The notes beneath the pieces are model-generated. The model saw nothing but the letters and a program-made list of their open reading frames with translations, made no database searches and was not told the origin of the DNA. From Escherichia sp. ESNIH1 (GTDB lineage: Bacteria; Pseudomonadota; Gammaproteobacteria; Enterobacterales; Enterobacteriaceae), in assembly GCA_002918705.1 (NCBI GenBank), contig PQKR01000007.1:167482-231481 (forward strand): DNA of 64,000 bases, written 5' to 3'. The first letter of the stretch is position 1. Each line of letters starts with the position of its first letter. This document shows positions 9,282-18,227 of this stretch, piece after piece. The translations under genes and the position numbers were made by a program.

Positions 9282-10151
9282 CTATGGCGTCTGCGGCTGC
9301 TCTTGCAGCAGGGTAATAAACGCCTCCAGCGGACGGCTCTTTGCGTCTCTGCGCCATACCAGCCAGGTGGTCAGCCAGCGCCACTCCTCCGCCAGCGGCC
9401 AGGCCGAAACCTGATGATGTCCAGGCATGCTCTCCAGCATGCTGCGCGGCATCAGCGCCAGTCCGGCCCCGGCTATTACGCAGGCCAGCATCCCGTGGTA
9501 GGACTCCATCTCGTGAATTTTGCCTGGCATAGCGCCCGCCGCCTTAAACCAGCTCTCAAAGTGGCGGCGATAGGAGCAGTTTGCACGAAAAGCGTAGATG
9601 CTTGCGCCGTTGACCCGCCTCGCGTCGTCGATGGCGGCGTGTCCCCCCGGCGCAACGATCATCATCTCCTCCCGGTAGACCGGGATCCCCTCCAGACCCG
9701 AGTGCATCAGCGGCCCATCAACAAATGCCGCGCTGAGCCGTCCCTCGACCACGCCGTCGATCATGGTGCCGGACGGGCCGGTAGCGAGATCAAACTGAAT
9801 ACGTGGATAGCGCTGATTAAAGTCGGCCAGGGTAGCCGGAATACGCACGGCGGCGGTGCTCTCCAGCGAGCCAAGGGCAAAAAGCCCCTGCGGTTCGTCG
9901 CCAGCGACCACGTTGCGCGCCTCTTCCACCAGGTCAAGGATCTGCTGGCTGTAACGTAAAAAGCTATGCCCGGCGGGAGAGAGACGCAGCCGCTGATTTT
10001 CGCGGATAAAGAGATCCACCCCCAGATCCGCCTCCAGCTGGCGAATACGCGTTGTCAGGTTTGATGGAACCCGATGCACCCGCTGTGCGGCCTGGGTAAT
10101 GCTGCCGGTCTGCGCGACAGCGTTAAACATCTCAAGCTGAGTTAAATCCAT
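9282..10151 (-). CDS. ptrR: LysR-type regulator PtrR (YneJ)
   Basis: A 289-residue LysR regulator with an N-terminal winged HTH (residues 1-60, [20 protein letters not shown]) and a substrate-binding domain. It is divergent from sad, exactly like yneJ in E. coli. E. coli PtrR controls sad/glsB and putrescine utilisation genes. The 104-bp gap to sad should hold shared promoters. The assignment rests on family sequence plus synteny (sotB, ptrR, sad, glsB). Confidence 0.9.
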   Translation of the reverse strand: MDLTQLEMFNAVAQTGSITQAAQRVHRVPSNLTTRIRQLEADLGVDLFIRENQRLRLSPAGHSFLRYSQQILDLVEEARNVVAGDEPQGLFALGSLESTAAVRIPATLADFNQRYPRIQFDLATGPSGTMIDGVVEGRLSAAFVDGPLMHSGLEGIPVYREEMMIVAPGGHAAIDDARRVNGASIYAFRANCSYRRHFESWFKAAGAMPGKIHEMESYHGMLACVIAGAGLALMPRSMLESMPGHHQVSAWPLAEEWRWLTTWLVWRRDAKSRPLEAFITLLQEQPQTP

Positions 10152-10255
10152 GCCATTCTCAATTCGTGAAAGGATAGGTTAATATTATTCAGTTTTCAGA
10201 AATAGCAGAGTCGGCCAGGATAATGCAAGTTCCCTGTTTATAAGAGAGATAAATA

Positions 10256-11644
10256 ATGTCTATTTCCTCAAAAACACATGCCCTATCCATTAACCCGGCG
10301 ACGGGTGAGCAGCTTGCGGCCCGGCCGTGGGCAACGCCGGCAGAGGTCGAATCCTCTTTGGCCGCCGCGCAGCAGGGTTTCCGCCAGTGGCGGGAGCAGA
10401 GCGTAGCGCAGCGTGCCCAGGCGCTGCGTAACGTCGGTGCCGTTCTGCGTCAGCACGGTGAGAAGATGGCCCAGCTGATTAGTGCCGAGATGGGTAAACC
10501 TATCCTGCAGGCCCGGGCTGAGGTGGCAAAGTCTGCCAACCTCTGCGACTGGTATGCCGAACATGGCCCGGCGATGCTGGCGAGCGAGCCGACTCAGGTC
10601 GAGAATAACCAGGCGGTCATTGAGTACCGTCCGCTGGGGGCGATCCTGGCGGTGATGCCGTGGAATTTCCCGGTCTGGCAGGTGCTGCGCGGTGCGGTGC
10701 CGATCCTGCTGGCGGGCAACAGCTATCTGCTGAAGCATGCCCCCAACGTGCTGGGCTGCGCCGAGCTGCTGGGTGATATCTTCAGCGAGGCAGGCTTACC
10801 GGCGGGCGTCTTTGGCTGGGTGAACGCCACCAACGAGGGCGTAAGCCAGGCGATTAACGATCCGCGCATTGCCGCCGTAACCGTCACCGGCAGCGTACGT
10901 GCCGGGGCGGCCATCGGTGCCCAGGCGGGGGCGGCATTGAAGAAATGCGTGCTGGAGCTGGGGGGATCCGATCCCTTCATCGTGCTGAACGACGCTTCGC
11001 TCGATCTGGCCGTTAAAGCGGCGGTTGCCGGACGTTATCAGAATACCGGACAGGTCTGCGCCGCAGCGAAACGTTTTATCGTTGAGGCAGGGGTGGCGGA
11101 CGCCTTTACCGAGAAGTTTATTGCCGCGGCAGCGGCGCTGAAGCTGGGCGCGCCGGACGCAGAGGAGAATGACCTTGGGCCAATGGCGCGTTACGATCTG
11201 CGCGATGAACTGCATGCCCAGGTTGAAGCAACCCTGAATGAAGGGGCGACGCTGCGCCTTGGCGGAGAGAAAATTAGCGGGAAGGGGAACTACTACCCGG
11301 CAACGGTGCTGACCGGCGTCACCGCGGAGATGACCGCGTTCCGTCAGGAGCTGTTTGGCCCAGTGGCGGCGATTACCGTTGCCAGGGATGCCGAACACGC
11401 TTTAGCCCTGGCTAACGACAGCGACTTTGGCCTCTCGGCGACGATTTTCAGCGCTGATGAGGCCCGGGCAAACGCCCTGGCGGCGCGTCTGGAGTGCGGC
11501 GGCGTGTTTATCAACGGCTACAGCGCCAGCGATGCCCGGGTAGCCTTCGGCGGCGTGAAGAAGAGCGGCTTTGGTCGCGAGCTGTCGCATTTCGGCCTGC
11601 ATGAGTTCTGTAACGTGCAGACGGTGTGGAAAGATCGTCTGTAA
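10256..11644 (+). CDS. sad: Succinate-semialdehyde dehydrogenase Sad (YneI)
   Basis: A 462-residue aldehyde dehydrogenase matching E. coli Sad in length and context. The catalytic Cys is in NTGQVCAAAKRF and the general-base Glu in VLELGGSDPF; PWNFPVWQ marks the cofactor region. It oxidises succinate semialdehyde from GABA or putrescine breakdown to succinate with NAD(P). It is divergent from ptrR. The start ATG 10256 follows AAGAGAGAT. In E. coli glsB follows directly; here a chemoreceptor gene comes between. Confidence 0.94.
   Translation: MSISSKTHALSINPATGEQLAARPWATPAEVESSLAAAQQGFRQWREQSVAQRAQALRNVGAVLRQHGEKMAQLISAEMGKPILQARAEVAKSANLCDWYAEHGPAMLASEPTQVENNQAVIEYRPLGAILAVMPWNFPVWQVLRGAVPILLAGNSYLLKHAPNVLGCAELLGDIFSEAGLPAGVFGWVNATNEGVSQAINDPRIAAVTVTGSVRAGAAIGAQAGAALKKCVLELGGSDPFIVLNDASLDLAVKAAVAGRYQNTGQVCAAAKRFIVEAGVADAFTEKFIAAAAALKLGAPDAEENDLGPMARYDLRDELHAQVEATLNEGATLRLGGEKISGKGNYYPATVLTGVTAEMTAFRQELFGPVAAITVARDAEHALALANDSDFGLSATIFSADEARANALAARLECGGVFINGYSASDARVAFGGVKKSGFGRELSHFGLHEFCNVQTVWKDRL
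11279..11286 (+). other. KOPS-type octamer pointing to dif
   Basis: GGGAAGGG on the plus strand within sad; FtsK reads GGGNAGGG and translocates toward dif. Confidence 0.55.
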
Positions 11645-11660
11645 CAGGTATTGTTAATCT

Positions 11661-11694
11661 GCGCGGCACCGGTGTTTATTCAGCGGTGCCGCGC
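11661..11694 (+). terminator. Long hairpin after sad
   Basis: A perfect 11-bp stem (GCGCGGCACCG at 11661-11671 with CGGTGCCGCGC at 11684-11694) lies 17 bp past the sad stop. There is no T run, so it is either a Rho-assisted end or an mRNA-stabilising hairpin rather than a classical terminator. Confidence 0.5.
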
Positions 11695-11772
11695 TGTCAT
11701 GGTTCTGTCATTTTTCTTTCGTAGACTCACGCGCAGTGTGTGGTTACAGCAGAAGAGTTACAGAAGAATATC

Positions 11773-13362
11773 ATGAACTTAACTAAAATATTTCCCTCTC
11801 TATTCCACCGGGCAAGGCCACGGCAGTTTGGCCTGCTGGCAGGGATATTGTGCATTATCGGCTTGTTCTCCGCGCTTCAGATCTCCTCGTCTCTACTCCT
11901 CTCTCGTTCCCTCCACGATGCCCAGCATCATGAGCGGCTCAATCAGCAGGCGCTTCTTCAACAGTCAAAGGTTGATGAAGCACGCGTGGCGCTGCTGGCG
12001 GCAAGCGATCTGCTTAACCGCGCAGGGGTCTATTTTATGCAGGATCAGGCCACCGGCTCCGAGGGCAGCTGGCATAGCCTGATGGACGAGGCCCAGCAAG
12101 CACTGGCGACGTCGCAAAAGAGCTGGCAGGCGTGGCGGGCGCTTAATCCACCCCAGGACGAGGGGCTGATAAACAGCTACCAGCTCTTCTACGGCGCTAT
12201 CAAGGAGCAGGCGGATGCCTTGACCCGCACGCAGTCCATCGACGCCTTTTTTGCCGTCCCGGCCCAGGCTTTCCAGGCCGACTTCAACGATAACTTTGCC
12301 CGCTTCCGCATGGCCAGCGATGCGCGTGCAGAGGAGGGCAGGCAGACGCTGATGTCCCGGCTAGCCAATCTGCAATATCTGTTTATTTTGGGACCGGCGC
12401 TGCTGCTGGTGATTGCCATTGCCGTCTGGTTTGGCATGTCGCGCTGGGTGATCGCCCCGCTCAAGCGGCTGATTACCCATATCAATCTTCTTGCCGCAGG
12501 GGATCTCTCAGTGTCACCGCCGCCGGTGACCTGTTTCAACCGGGAGATCGGCCAGCTCAGCGTCAGCATTGAGGCCATGCAGCGGGGGCTCCAGCAGCTG
12601 GTGACCCAGGTCAGTGACGCCACCGCCTCGATGGTAAACAACATCGAGAGCCTGGCGCAGGGTAACCAGAAGCTCTATCAGCAGTCTGCTCGCCAGGCCA
12701 AAGAGCTGGACGAGGTGACGGCCAACATTGCCGAGCTGGAGTCTCACGTTGAGGGCAACACCGGCTATGCGAAACTTGCCAGCCAGCGCGCAGACGAGGC
12801 CCGCCAGGCCGCCGCCGGGGGAGACAGGATGATGGACACCGTCAATGAATCTATGCAGGCGATTGTGGCCCGTTCGGATGAGATGCGCGGCATCGTAGCC
12901 CTGATCGATAACGTGGCGTTCCAGACCAATATCCTGGCGCTCAATGCGGCCATCGAGGCTGCCCACGCCGGCAATCATGGTCGCGGCTTTGCGGTGGTGG
13001 CGAAAGAGGTGGGGCTGCTGGCACGTAAAAGCAGCCACTCGACGCAGACGATTCAGACCCTGATCCAGCATTCGCTGCAGGGGATAGAGGCGGGCTCGCA
13101 GGCGGTGAACCGGCTGGAGAATAACCTTCAGCAGGTCACGGGGCTGGTAGGGCATCTTAGCGGTCTGCTCAATGATATCTCTCAGGCGACGCTGAACCAG
13201 GGCGAGAACATCCACCAAATGACGCGTCAGCTTCAGGGGCTTAATCAGGTCGCCCGGCGTACAGGCGAGCTGGTCAGCACCGCCGCCGAGGCGTCGCAGC
13301 AGCTGCACGATGACTCCCGACAGCTTATGCAGGCGGTCACGCGTTTTCGACTTCCGGCATGA
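11773..13362 (+). CDS. Methyl-accepting chemotaxis protein
   Basis: A 529-residue chemoreceptor. It has an N-terminal membrane helix (QFGLLAGILCIIGLFSALQI), a periplasmic ligand domain of about 150 residues, a second helix (YLFILGPALLLVIAIAVWF), a HAMP domain and a long cytoplasmic coiled coil. The hairpin tip motif [19 protein letters not shown] binds CheA/CheW. The C terminus lacks the NWETF-type CheR/CheB tether, so it depends on other receptors for adaptation. The ATG at 11773 is preferred over upstream GTG codons. It is inserted between sad and glsB relative to E. coli and may sense a related amine or amino acid (inference). Confidence 0.9.
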   Translation: MNLTKIFPSLFHRARPRQFGLLAGILCIIGLFSALQISSSLLLSRSLHDAQHHERLNQQALLQQSKVDEARVALLAASDLLNRAGVYFMQDQATGSEGSWHSLMDEAQQALATSQKSWQAWRALNPPQDEGLINSYQLFYGAIKEQADALTRTQSIDAFFAVPAQAFQADFNDNFARFRMASDARAEEGRQTLMSRLANLQYLFILGPALLLVIAIAVWFGMSRWVIAPLKRLITHINLLAAGDLSVSPPPVTCFNREIGQLSVSIEAMQRGLQQLVTQVSDATASMVNNIESLAQGNQKLYQQSARQAKELDEVTANIAELESHVEGNTGYAKLASQRADEARQAAAGGDRMMDTVNESMQAIVARSDEMRGIVALIDNVAFQTNILALNAAIEAAHAGNHGRGFAVVAKEVGLLARKSSHSTQTIQTLIQHSLQGIEAGSQAVNRLENNLQQVTGLVGHLSGLLNDISQATLNQGENIHQMTRQLQGLNQVARRTGELVSTAAEASQQLHDDSRQLMQAVTRFRLPA

Positions 13363-13425
13363 CGCTCGCCGCTCGGCTCTGATATACTCGCAGCCCCTTT
13401 AAAGCCTGTGAGCAAGGAGTGTAGT

Positions 13426-14352
13426 GTGGCGACGGTCATGGATAATGACATGCTGGAGTCTATTCTGACTCAGGTGCGGCCTCTTATAGGTCGGGGTAAA
13501 GTAGCCGATTACATTCCGGCGCTGGCATCGGTGGAGGCGGACAGGCTGGGGATCGCGGTCTGTACCATTGATGGCCGCCACTTTCAGGCCGGTGACGCCG
13601 ACGAGCGTTTCTCTATTCAATCTATCTCGAAGGTGTTGAGCCTGGTGGTGGCGATGGATCACTACCAGGAGGAGGAGATTTGGCAGCGCGTGGGCAAAGA
13701 TCCCTCTGGTCACCCCTTTAATTCGCTGCTGCAGCTTGAAATTGAGCAGGGCAAGCCGCGAAATCCCTTCATCAACGCCGGTGCGCTGGTGGTGTGCGAT
13801 ATGCTGCAAAGCCGTCTCAGCGCCCCGCGCCAGCGGATGCTGGAGGTGGTGCGCCAGCTCAGCGACGTCAGCGATATCACCTACGACAGCAACGTGGCGC
13901 GGTCTGAGTTCGACCACTCGGCGCGTAACGCGGCCATCGCCTGGCTGATGAAATCCTTTGGTAATTTCCACAACGACGTGGCGACGGTGCTGCAAAACTA
14001 TTTCCACTACTGCGCCCTCAAGATGAGCTGCGTCGAGCTGGCTAAGACGTTCCTCTTTCTGGCGGACGAGGGGCGTGCGCCCCATCTGACCCGACCGGTT
14101 ATCTCTCCGTTGCAGTCGCGGCAGGTTAATGCTCTGATGGCGACCAGCGGCATGTATCAGAGCGCGGGGGAGTTTGCCTGGCGCGTGGGCCTGCCGGCAA
14201 AGTCCGGAGTCGGAGGGGGTATTGTGGCGATCGTGCCCCATGAGATGGCTATCTGCGTCTGGAGTCCGGAGCTTGATGAGGCAGGCAACTCGCTGGCGGG
14301 TATTGCTATGCTTGAAGCCCTCAGCCATCAGCTGGGACGTTCGGTTTACTGA
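13426..14352 (+). CDS. glsB: Glutaminase 2
   Basis: A 308-residue serine-dependent glutaminase (beta-lactamase-like fold) that converts glutamine to glutamate and ammonia. It matches E. coli GlsB/YneH closely. The Ser-x-x-Lys pair is in [12 protein letters not shown], with [11 protein letters not shown] and [12 protein letters not shown] also conserved. The start is GTG 13426, giving 308 aa and an AAGGAG ribosome site 6 nt upstream. It probably forms an operon with dgcF, 43 bp downstream. Confidence 0.94.
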   Translation: MATVMDNDMLESILTQVRPLIGRGKVADYIPALASVEADRLGIAVCTIDGRHFQAGDADERFSIQSISKVLSLVVAMDHYQEEEIWQRVGKDPSGHPFNSLLQLEIEQGKPRNPFINAGALVVCDMLQSRLSAPRQRMLEVVRQLSDVSDITYDSNVARSEFDHSARNAAIAWLMKSFGNFHNDVATVLQNYFHYCALKMSCVELAKTFLFLADEGRAPHLTRPVISPLQSRQVNALMATSGMYQSAGEFAWRVGLPAKSGVGGGIVAIVPHEMAICVWSPELDEAGNSLAGIAMLEALSHQLGRSVY

Positions 14353-14395
14353 TGGCCTGCCGCGTCGTTACCCTTATCTACAGGGACTGGATCCT

Positions 14396-15847
14396 ATGCT
14401 TTCACCACTGAACATCGCGTTTCGTCCGTTCCATAAAGAGAAGCCGTGGCGTAACGCGGTCATGATATTTCTGCTGACCACGCTGTTCTACTTTATTGGC
14501 GCGATGCTCAGGCTGGTAGAGGAGCTCTCCCTGTTCTGGCCGTTGAACGCGGTGATGGCCGGTGTTTTTGCGCGCTATACGTGGCTGAACCGCCTGCACA
14601 ACTACGCCCTCTGCTATGTAGCGATGCTGGTTTACGATGCGCTGACGACGACATGGGGAGCGACTTCGCTGGTGATCAACCTGTCGAACATGGTATTTAT
14701 CCTCACCGTCGCGCTGCTGATCGTCCGGGATAAACAACGGCCAGAAAGACGCTCTCTGCCGATTAATGCGCTGCGGATATTCAACTACTGCCTGCTGGGT
14801 GCGCTGGGCTGTGCGCTGGTCGGCGCGTTTGCGTCGGTAGGCATTGACAATCTGACCTTCTGGCCGCTCTTTGCCGACTGGTTTAGCGAGCAGTTCTCCA
14901 CCGGGGTGCTGATCCTGCCCTGTATACTCACCCTCACCTGGCCCCGGTGGGTGACGCCGCTTCGTGTTGAGCCCTTGCTGCCGACGACGGCCCTGCTGAT
15001 CTCGCTGACTGCCTCCGTGGTTATCGGCGGGGCGGGCAGCCTGCTCTTTCCACTCCCGGCCCTGATCTGGTGCGCGGTTCGCTATTCGCTGCTAACCACC
15101 GCGCTGTTGACCTTTTTAACCGGGGCGCTGGAAATCATTCTGGTCGCCAACGGTACCATCAATATCTTTGTTGCCAGCCCCCTGCAGATGCCGCGTATGT
15201 TCTCGGCGAGATTGGGGATCGCCACGATGGCCATCTGTCCCATCATTGTTTGCGTCAGCGTTAATGCCATTAATGCGCTGATGAAGCAGGTTTCGCTGCG
15301 CGCTGATTTTGATTTTCTGACCCGAGTCTACTCCCGCTCAGGTCTCTATGAAGCGCTGGGCCGCGAACGCAATACCGAGTCGCGACATTTGACGGTCATG
15401 CTGCTGGACATCGACTATTTCAAGACCATCAATGACAGCTTTGGCCACGAGTGTGGCGACAGGGTGTTGACCGCGTTGGCCCAGAAGATACAGCAGGTGG
15501 TCGGCGATAGCGGTATCGTGGCGCGAATGGGAGGAGAGGAGTTTGCCGTTGTCGCCACGACGCAGGATCCCCGCCAGGGATTTATGCTGGCAGAGAGCAT
15601 ACGCCGCGCCGTGGAAGCCACTCCCTTCCACTGGCGACAGCAGACGCTATTCCTGACGGTCAGCATTGGTCTGAGCAGCGGCACCGCCCAGTCATGGGAG
15701 TTAACCGAGCGGTTCAACAAGCTGCTGGCTGAAGCGGATGAGTATCTGTACCAGTCGAAAAAGGCAGGGCGTAATCGCTCCAGTGCCCGTGAGTATCAGG
15801 GGCCTGTTGAGGCAGTAGCTCCCGATGCAGGGCAGCAGACTATGTGA
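14396..15847 (+). CDS. dgcF: Diguanylate cyclase DgcF (YneF), MASE1-type membrane sensor plus GGDEF
   Basis: A 483-residue membrane protein with about eight hydrophobic segments (residues 20-300, MASE1-like) followed by a GGDEF domain (about 320-465) with the active motif RMGGEEF. It makes cyclic-di-GMP from two GTP. The RxxD inhibitory site five residues before GGEEF is absent (GDSG), so feedback inhibition is not expected. It follows glsB as in E. coli but has a longer N-terminal part than some annotated versions of YneF. The start ATG 14396 gives MLSPLNIAFRPF. The stop TGA lies inside a matS site. Confidence 0.92.
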   Translation: MLSPLNIAFRPFHKEKPWRNAVMIFLLTTLFYFIGAMLRLVEELSLFWPLNAVMAGVFARYTWLNRLHNYALCYVAMLVYDALTTTWGATSLVINLSNMVFILTVALLIVRDKQRPERRSLPINALRIFNYCLLGALGCALVGAFASVGIDNLTFWPLFADWFSEQFSTGVLILPCILTLTWPRWVTPLRVEPLLPTTALLISLTASVVIGGAGSLLFPLPALIWCAVRYSLLTTALLTFLTGALEIILVANGTINIFVASPLQMPRMFSARLGIATMAICPIIVCVSVNAINALMKQVSLRADFDFLTRVYSRSGLYEALGRERNTESRHLTVMLLDIDYFKTINDSFGHECGDRVLTALAQKIQQVVGDSGIVARMGGEEFAVVATTQDPRQGFMLAESIRRAVEATPFHWRQQTLFLTVSIGLSSGTAQSWELTERFNKLLAEADEYLYQSKKAGRNRSSAREYQGPVEAVAPDAGQQTM

Positions 15848-15856
15848 CACTGTCAC
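15844..15856. other. matS site (MatP binding), perfect consensus
   Basis: GTGACACTGTCAC fits the matS consensus GTGACRNYGTCAC exactly. MatP binds such sites only in the Ter macrodomain and condenses it during division. It overlaps the dgcF stop codon. Confidence 0.9.
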
Positions 15857-15967
15857 TTCTGCATCTCAGATGAGAAGGAATTGATTGAAATAACGTATAA
15901 AATCGCTTGCTACCCATTTTTAACGCCAATACTATAGCCGAGTATACGTATCGGATAGAATTGCGCG

Positions 15968-17023
15968 ATGACTGGATCGAATAAGCTCAAACGAAGTGAA
16001 CAGATCACCGGCACGCGTTTTGTAAGACGGATGTATCTGATGCGTATGCTGGGAACGCTGCTCTGCTTTTTCCCAATCCTCTCTGTGCTGCTGGAGCATC
16101 ATCAGCCTCGCTGGCTCATCGCGCTGCTGGCTGTTAACGCCTTTGTCTGGCCGACCATTGCCTTTCTGCGAGCCCGTCAGGCGCAAAAACCGCTGACCTG
16201 TGAACACCTTAACCTGATCGTTGACGGGGCGGCGGGGGGATTTTGGATCGCCATGATGGCAGTGAATCCGCTCCCCTCCGTGGTGATTGCGACTATTCTT
16301 CTCGCCGATCGTCTTGCGGCGGGCGGTATTGCGCTTATGCGCAAAGCGGGTGCGACTATGCTGGCGGTGTTTGCCGCAGCCTGGCTGGCCCAGGGCATGG
16401 CTTTTGATCCCGTTGTCTCCCAACGCACGCTGCTTGCCACGCTGCCGCTTATCGCTATCTATGTGCTGGCGCTAAGCATCCTGACGGATAATATTGCCAA
16501 AAAGCTGAGGCACAAAAGCCGCGAGCTGGAGCGCATCGCGATGATGGATCCGCTGCTCGACATTGCCAACCGCCGTCTGCTGGAGAAGCGCATTCAGCAT
16601 GAGCTGGAGAAGCTGCGCGACGCTATCCACTGTTCATCGTTGATGTTTATCGATATCGATAACTTTAAAGAGGTCAACGACAGGTTTGGCCACAAGGTGG
16701 GGGATACGCTGCTGGTGACGGTTTCTAAAATTTTGCATGTCGCCAGCCGTAAAACCGACACGCCAGCGCGGCTGGGGGGTGATGAGTTTGTGATCCTTCT
16801 GCCGAATACCTCACCTGAAGAGGCATTCATTGTCGCGAACCGTATAATGGATGCTACCGCCGTGATGATGGTGGCTCAGGACGCCTCGTTCCGCTGTACG
16901 CTCAGCATCGGCATTGCCAATGCCACACAGGACATGGAGACCGTCACCGACTGGTTAAAAGCGGCTGACGATGCTCTTTATCGAGCCAAACGCACGGGTA
17001 AGAACCGGATCTATGCCCACTGA
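15968..17023 (+). CDS. Diguanylate cyclase with MASE2-like membrane domain (AdrA/DgcC type)
   Basis: A 351-residue protein. Residues about 18-175 resemble the MASE2 membrane domain of AdrA/DgcC (GTRFVRRMYLMRMLG start, FVWPTIAFL, paired helices). A GGDEF domain with ARLGGDEF follows. The RxxD inhibitory site is present (RKTD five residues before GGDEF), so product feedback is likely. It is too different from AdrA for me to call it dgcC. Two other GGDEF genes flank it. The ATG 15968 lacks a strong ribosome site; a start further in is possible. Confidence 0.87.
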   Translation: MTGSNKLKRSEQITGTRFVRRMYLMRMLGTLLCFFPILSVLLEHHQPRWLIALLAVNAFVWPTIAFLRARQAQKPLTCEHLNLIVDGAAGGFWIAMMAVNPLPSVVIATILLADRLAAGGIALMRKAGATMLAVFAAAWLAQGMAFDPVVSQRTLLATLPLIAIYVLALSILTDNIAKKLRHKSRELERIAMMDPLLDIANRRLLEKRIQHELEKLRDAIHCSSLMFIDIDNFKEVNDRFGHKVGDTLLVTVSKILHVASRKTDTPARLGGDEFVILLPNTSPEEAFIVANRIMDATAVMMVAQDASFRCTLSIGIANATQDMETVTDWLKAADDALYRAKRTGKNRIYAH

Positions 17024-17077
17024 CCAAACGGGCTAAATGCGCTAAGCTTAGGTTTTGATTAGTGAAAAAGGCCCGTT

Positions 17078-18052
17078 ATGAAGACTCCTCAACTTCCTGA
17101 AAACGAGCAACAGCGTCTGGCATCGCTTCATGAGTCCGGGCTGTTGGACTCCGGTACGCATGAACGTTTTGACAGGCTCACGCGGCTGGCAAAACGGATG
17201 TTTGATCTCCCCATTGCGCTGATTAGTCTCGTTGATAGCACTATGCTGCACTTTAAGTCCTGCGACGGTATTGCTAACGGACAGGTACTGCGTGACATCT
17301 CCTTTTGCGGCCATGCCATCCTCAGTACCCAGCCTCTGATAGTCCAGGACGCCCAGCAGGACGAACGCTTTTTTGATAACCCGCTGGTGGTCGGTCCGCC
17401 GCATATTCGCTTTTATGCCGGCTATCCGCTGCAGTTGCCGGACGGGTTGATAGTGGGATCCTTTTGTCTTATTGCCCCTGAGCCGCGCGAGTTTACCGCT
17501 GACGACGTCGCGGTGCTGAAGGATTTTGCCGCCATCGTAGAGGATGAGTTTGCCGCCATTAGCGCTGCCACCACCGACGAGCTTACCGGCCTGTTCAACC
17601 GTCGCGGCTTCTATAACCTCGGTAAATATGCAATCACCAGCGCTCGCCGCCGCGCGGAGCCACTGACCCTCGCCTGGCTGGATCTCGATAAGTTTAAGTA
17701 CATCAATGATACCTTTGGCCATGAAGAGGGCGACAACGCCCTACGTGCAATGGCCAACCTGCTGCGCGACAGCTTTCGTGAAGCCGATCTGCTGGTGCGT
17801 TACGGCGGCGATGAGTTCGCCATTATCTTCTCGGATACCGATGAGCAGGGGGCGTGGGTCGCGATGCAGCACCTGGTTGAGCAGGCTGAGGTATTTAACC
17901 AAACTACGGAGAAACCGTGGCGACTTAACTTCTCCTGGGGAGTAAGCGAATACGACCATGATGGCAATCCTGATATGACCAGCTGGATCACCTCCGCCGA
18001 TGAAAAGATGTATGCCATGAAAGTGAAAAACGAGCAGAAAAAGCGCGAGTAA
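17078..18052 (+). CDS. Cytoplasmic GAF-GGDEF diguanylate cyclase
   Basis: A 324-residue soluble protein. An N-terminal GAF domain (about residues 20-160, FDLPIALISLVDSTMLHFKS, FCGHAIL, GYPLQLPDGLIVGSFC) is joined to a GGDEF domain (about 170-315) with RYGGDEF and an RxxD inhibitory site (READ). The GAF type resembles those of small-molecule or redox sensors in similar cyclases; the ligand is unknown. It lies 54 bp after the MASE2 cyclase on the same strand and may be cotranscribed. Confidence 0.88.
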   Translation: MKTPQLPENEQQRLASLHESGLLDSGTHERFDRLTRLAKRMFDLPIALISLVDSTMLHFKSCDGIANGQVLRDISFCGHAILSTQPLIVQDAQQDERFFDNPLVVGPPHIRFYAGYPLQLPDGLIVGSFCLIAPEPREFTADDVAVLKDFAAIVEDEFAAISAATTDELTGLFNRRGFYNLGKYAITSARRRAEPLTLAWLDLDKFKYINDTFGHEEGDNALRAMANLLRDSFREADLLVRYGGDEFAIIFSDTDEQGAWVAMQHLVEQAEVFNQTTEKPWRLNFSWGVSEYDHDGNPDMTSWITSADEKMYAMKVKNEQKKRE

Positions 18053-18178
18053 TCTGCCGCACCCCGCCATCGAAATGTGACGACGTCCACAATTTTATAT
18101 TCGTTTTAATAATTGAAGCGAATAGGGCGTCCCATTTTGATCAAAACAGGGTTTCATGGTCGTAAAGTCTGGTAAGTT

Positions 18179-18189
18179 ATTGGACCAAT
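18179..18189. promoter_or_regulatory. Candidate ExuR/UxuR operator upstream of uxaB
   Basis: ATTGGACCAAT is an 11-bp dyad 38 bp before the uxaB start. Hexuronate repressors ExuR/UxuR bind TTGGTATACCAA-like dyads, and the TTGG-n-CCAA half sites fit. About 35 bp upstream is a second perfect dyad, TTTTGATCAAAA (18135-18146), whose binding protein I cannot name. Confidence 0.55.
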
Positions 18190-18227
18190 CTTCCCAGGTT
18201 GTATGACTAATCAAAAAGGAACTCATT

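Noticed and set aside
12514..13308. 264-codon frame opposite the chemoreceptor gene
   Set aside because: Shadow of the conserved MCP signalling domain; no plausible protein features.
18072..18095. Degenerate matS-like GTGACGACGTCCAC
   Set aside because: It has an extra base in the right arm and breaks the consensus.
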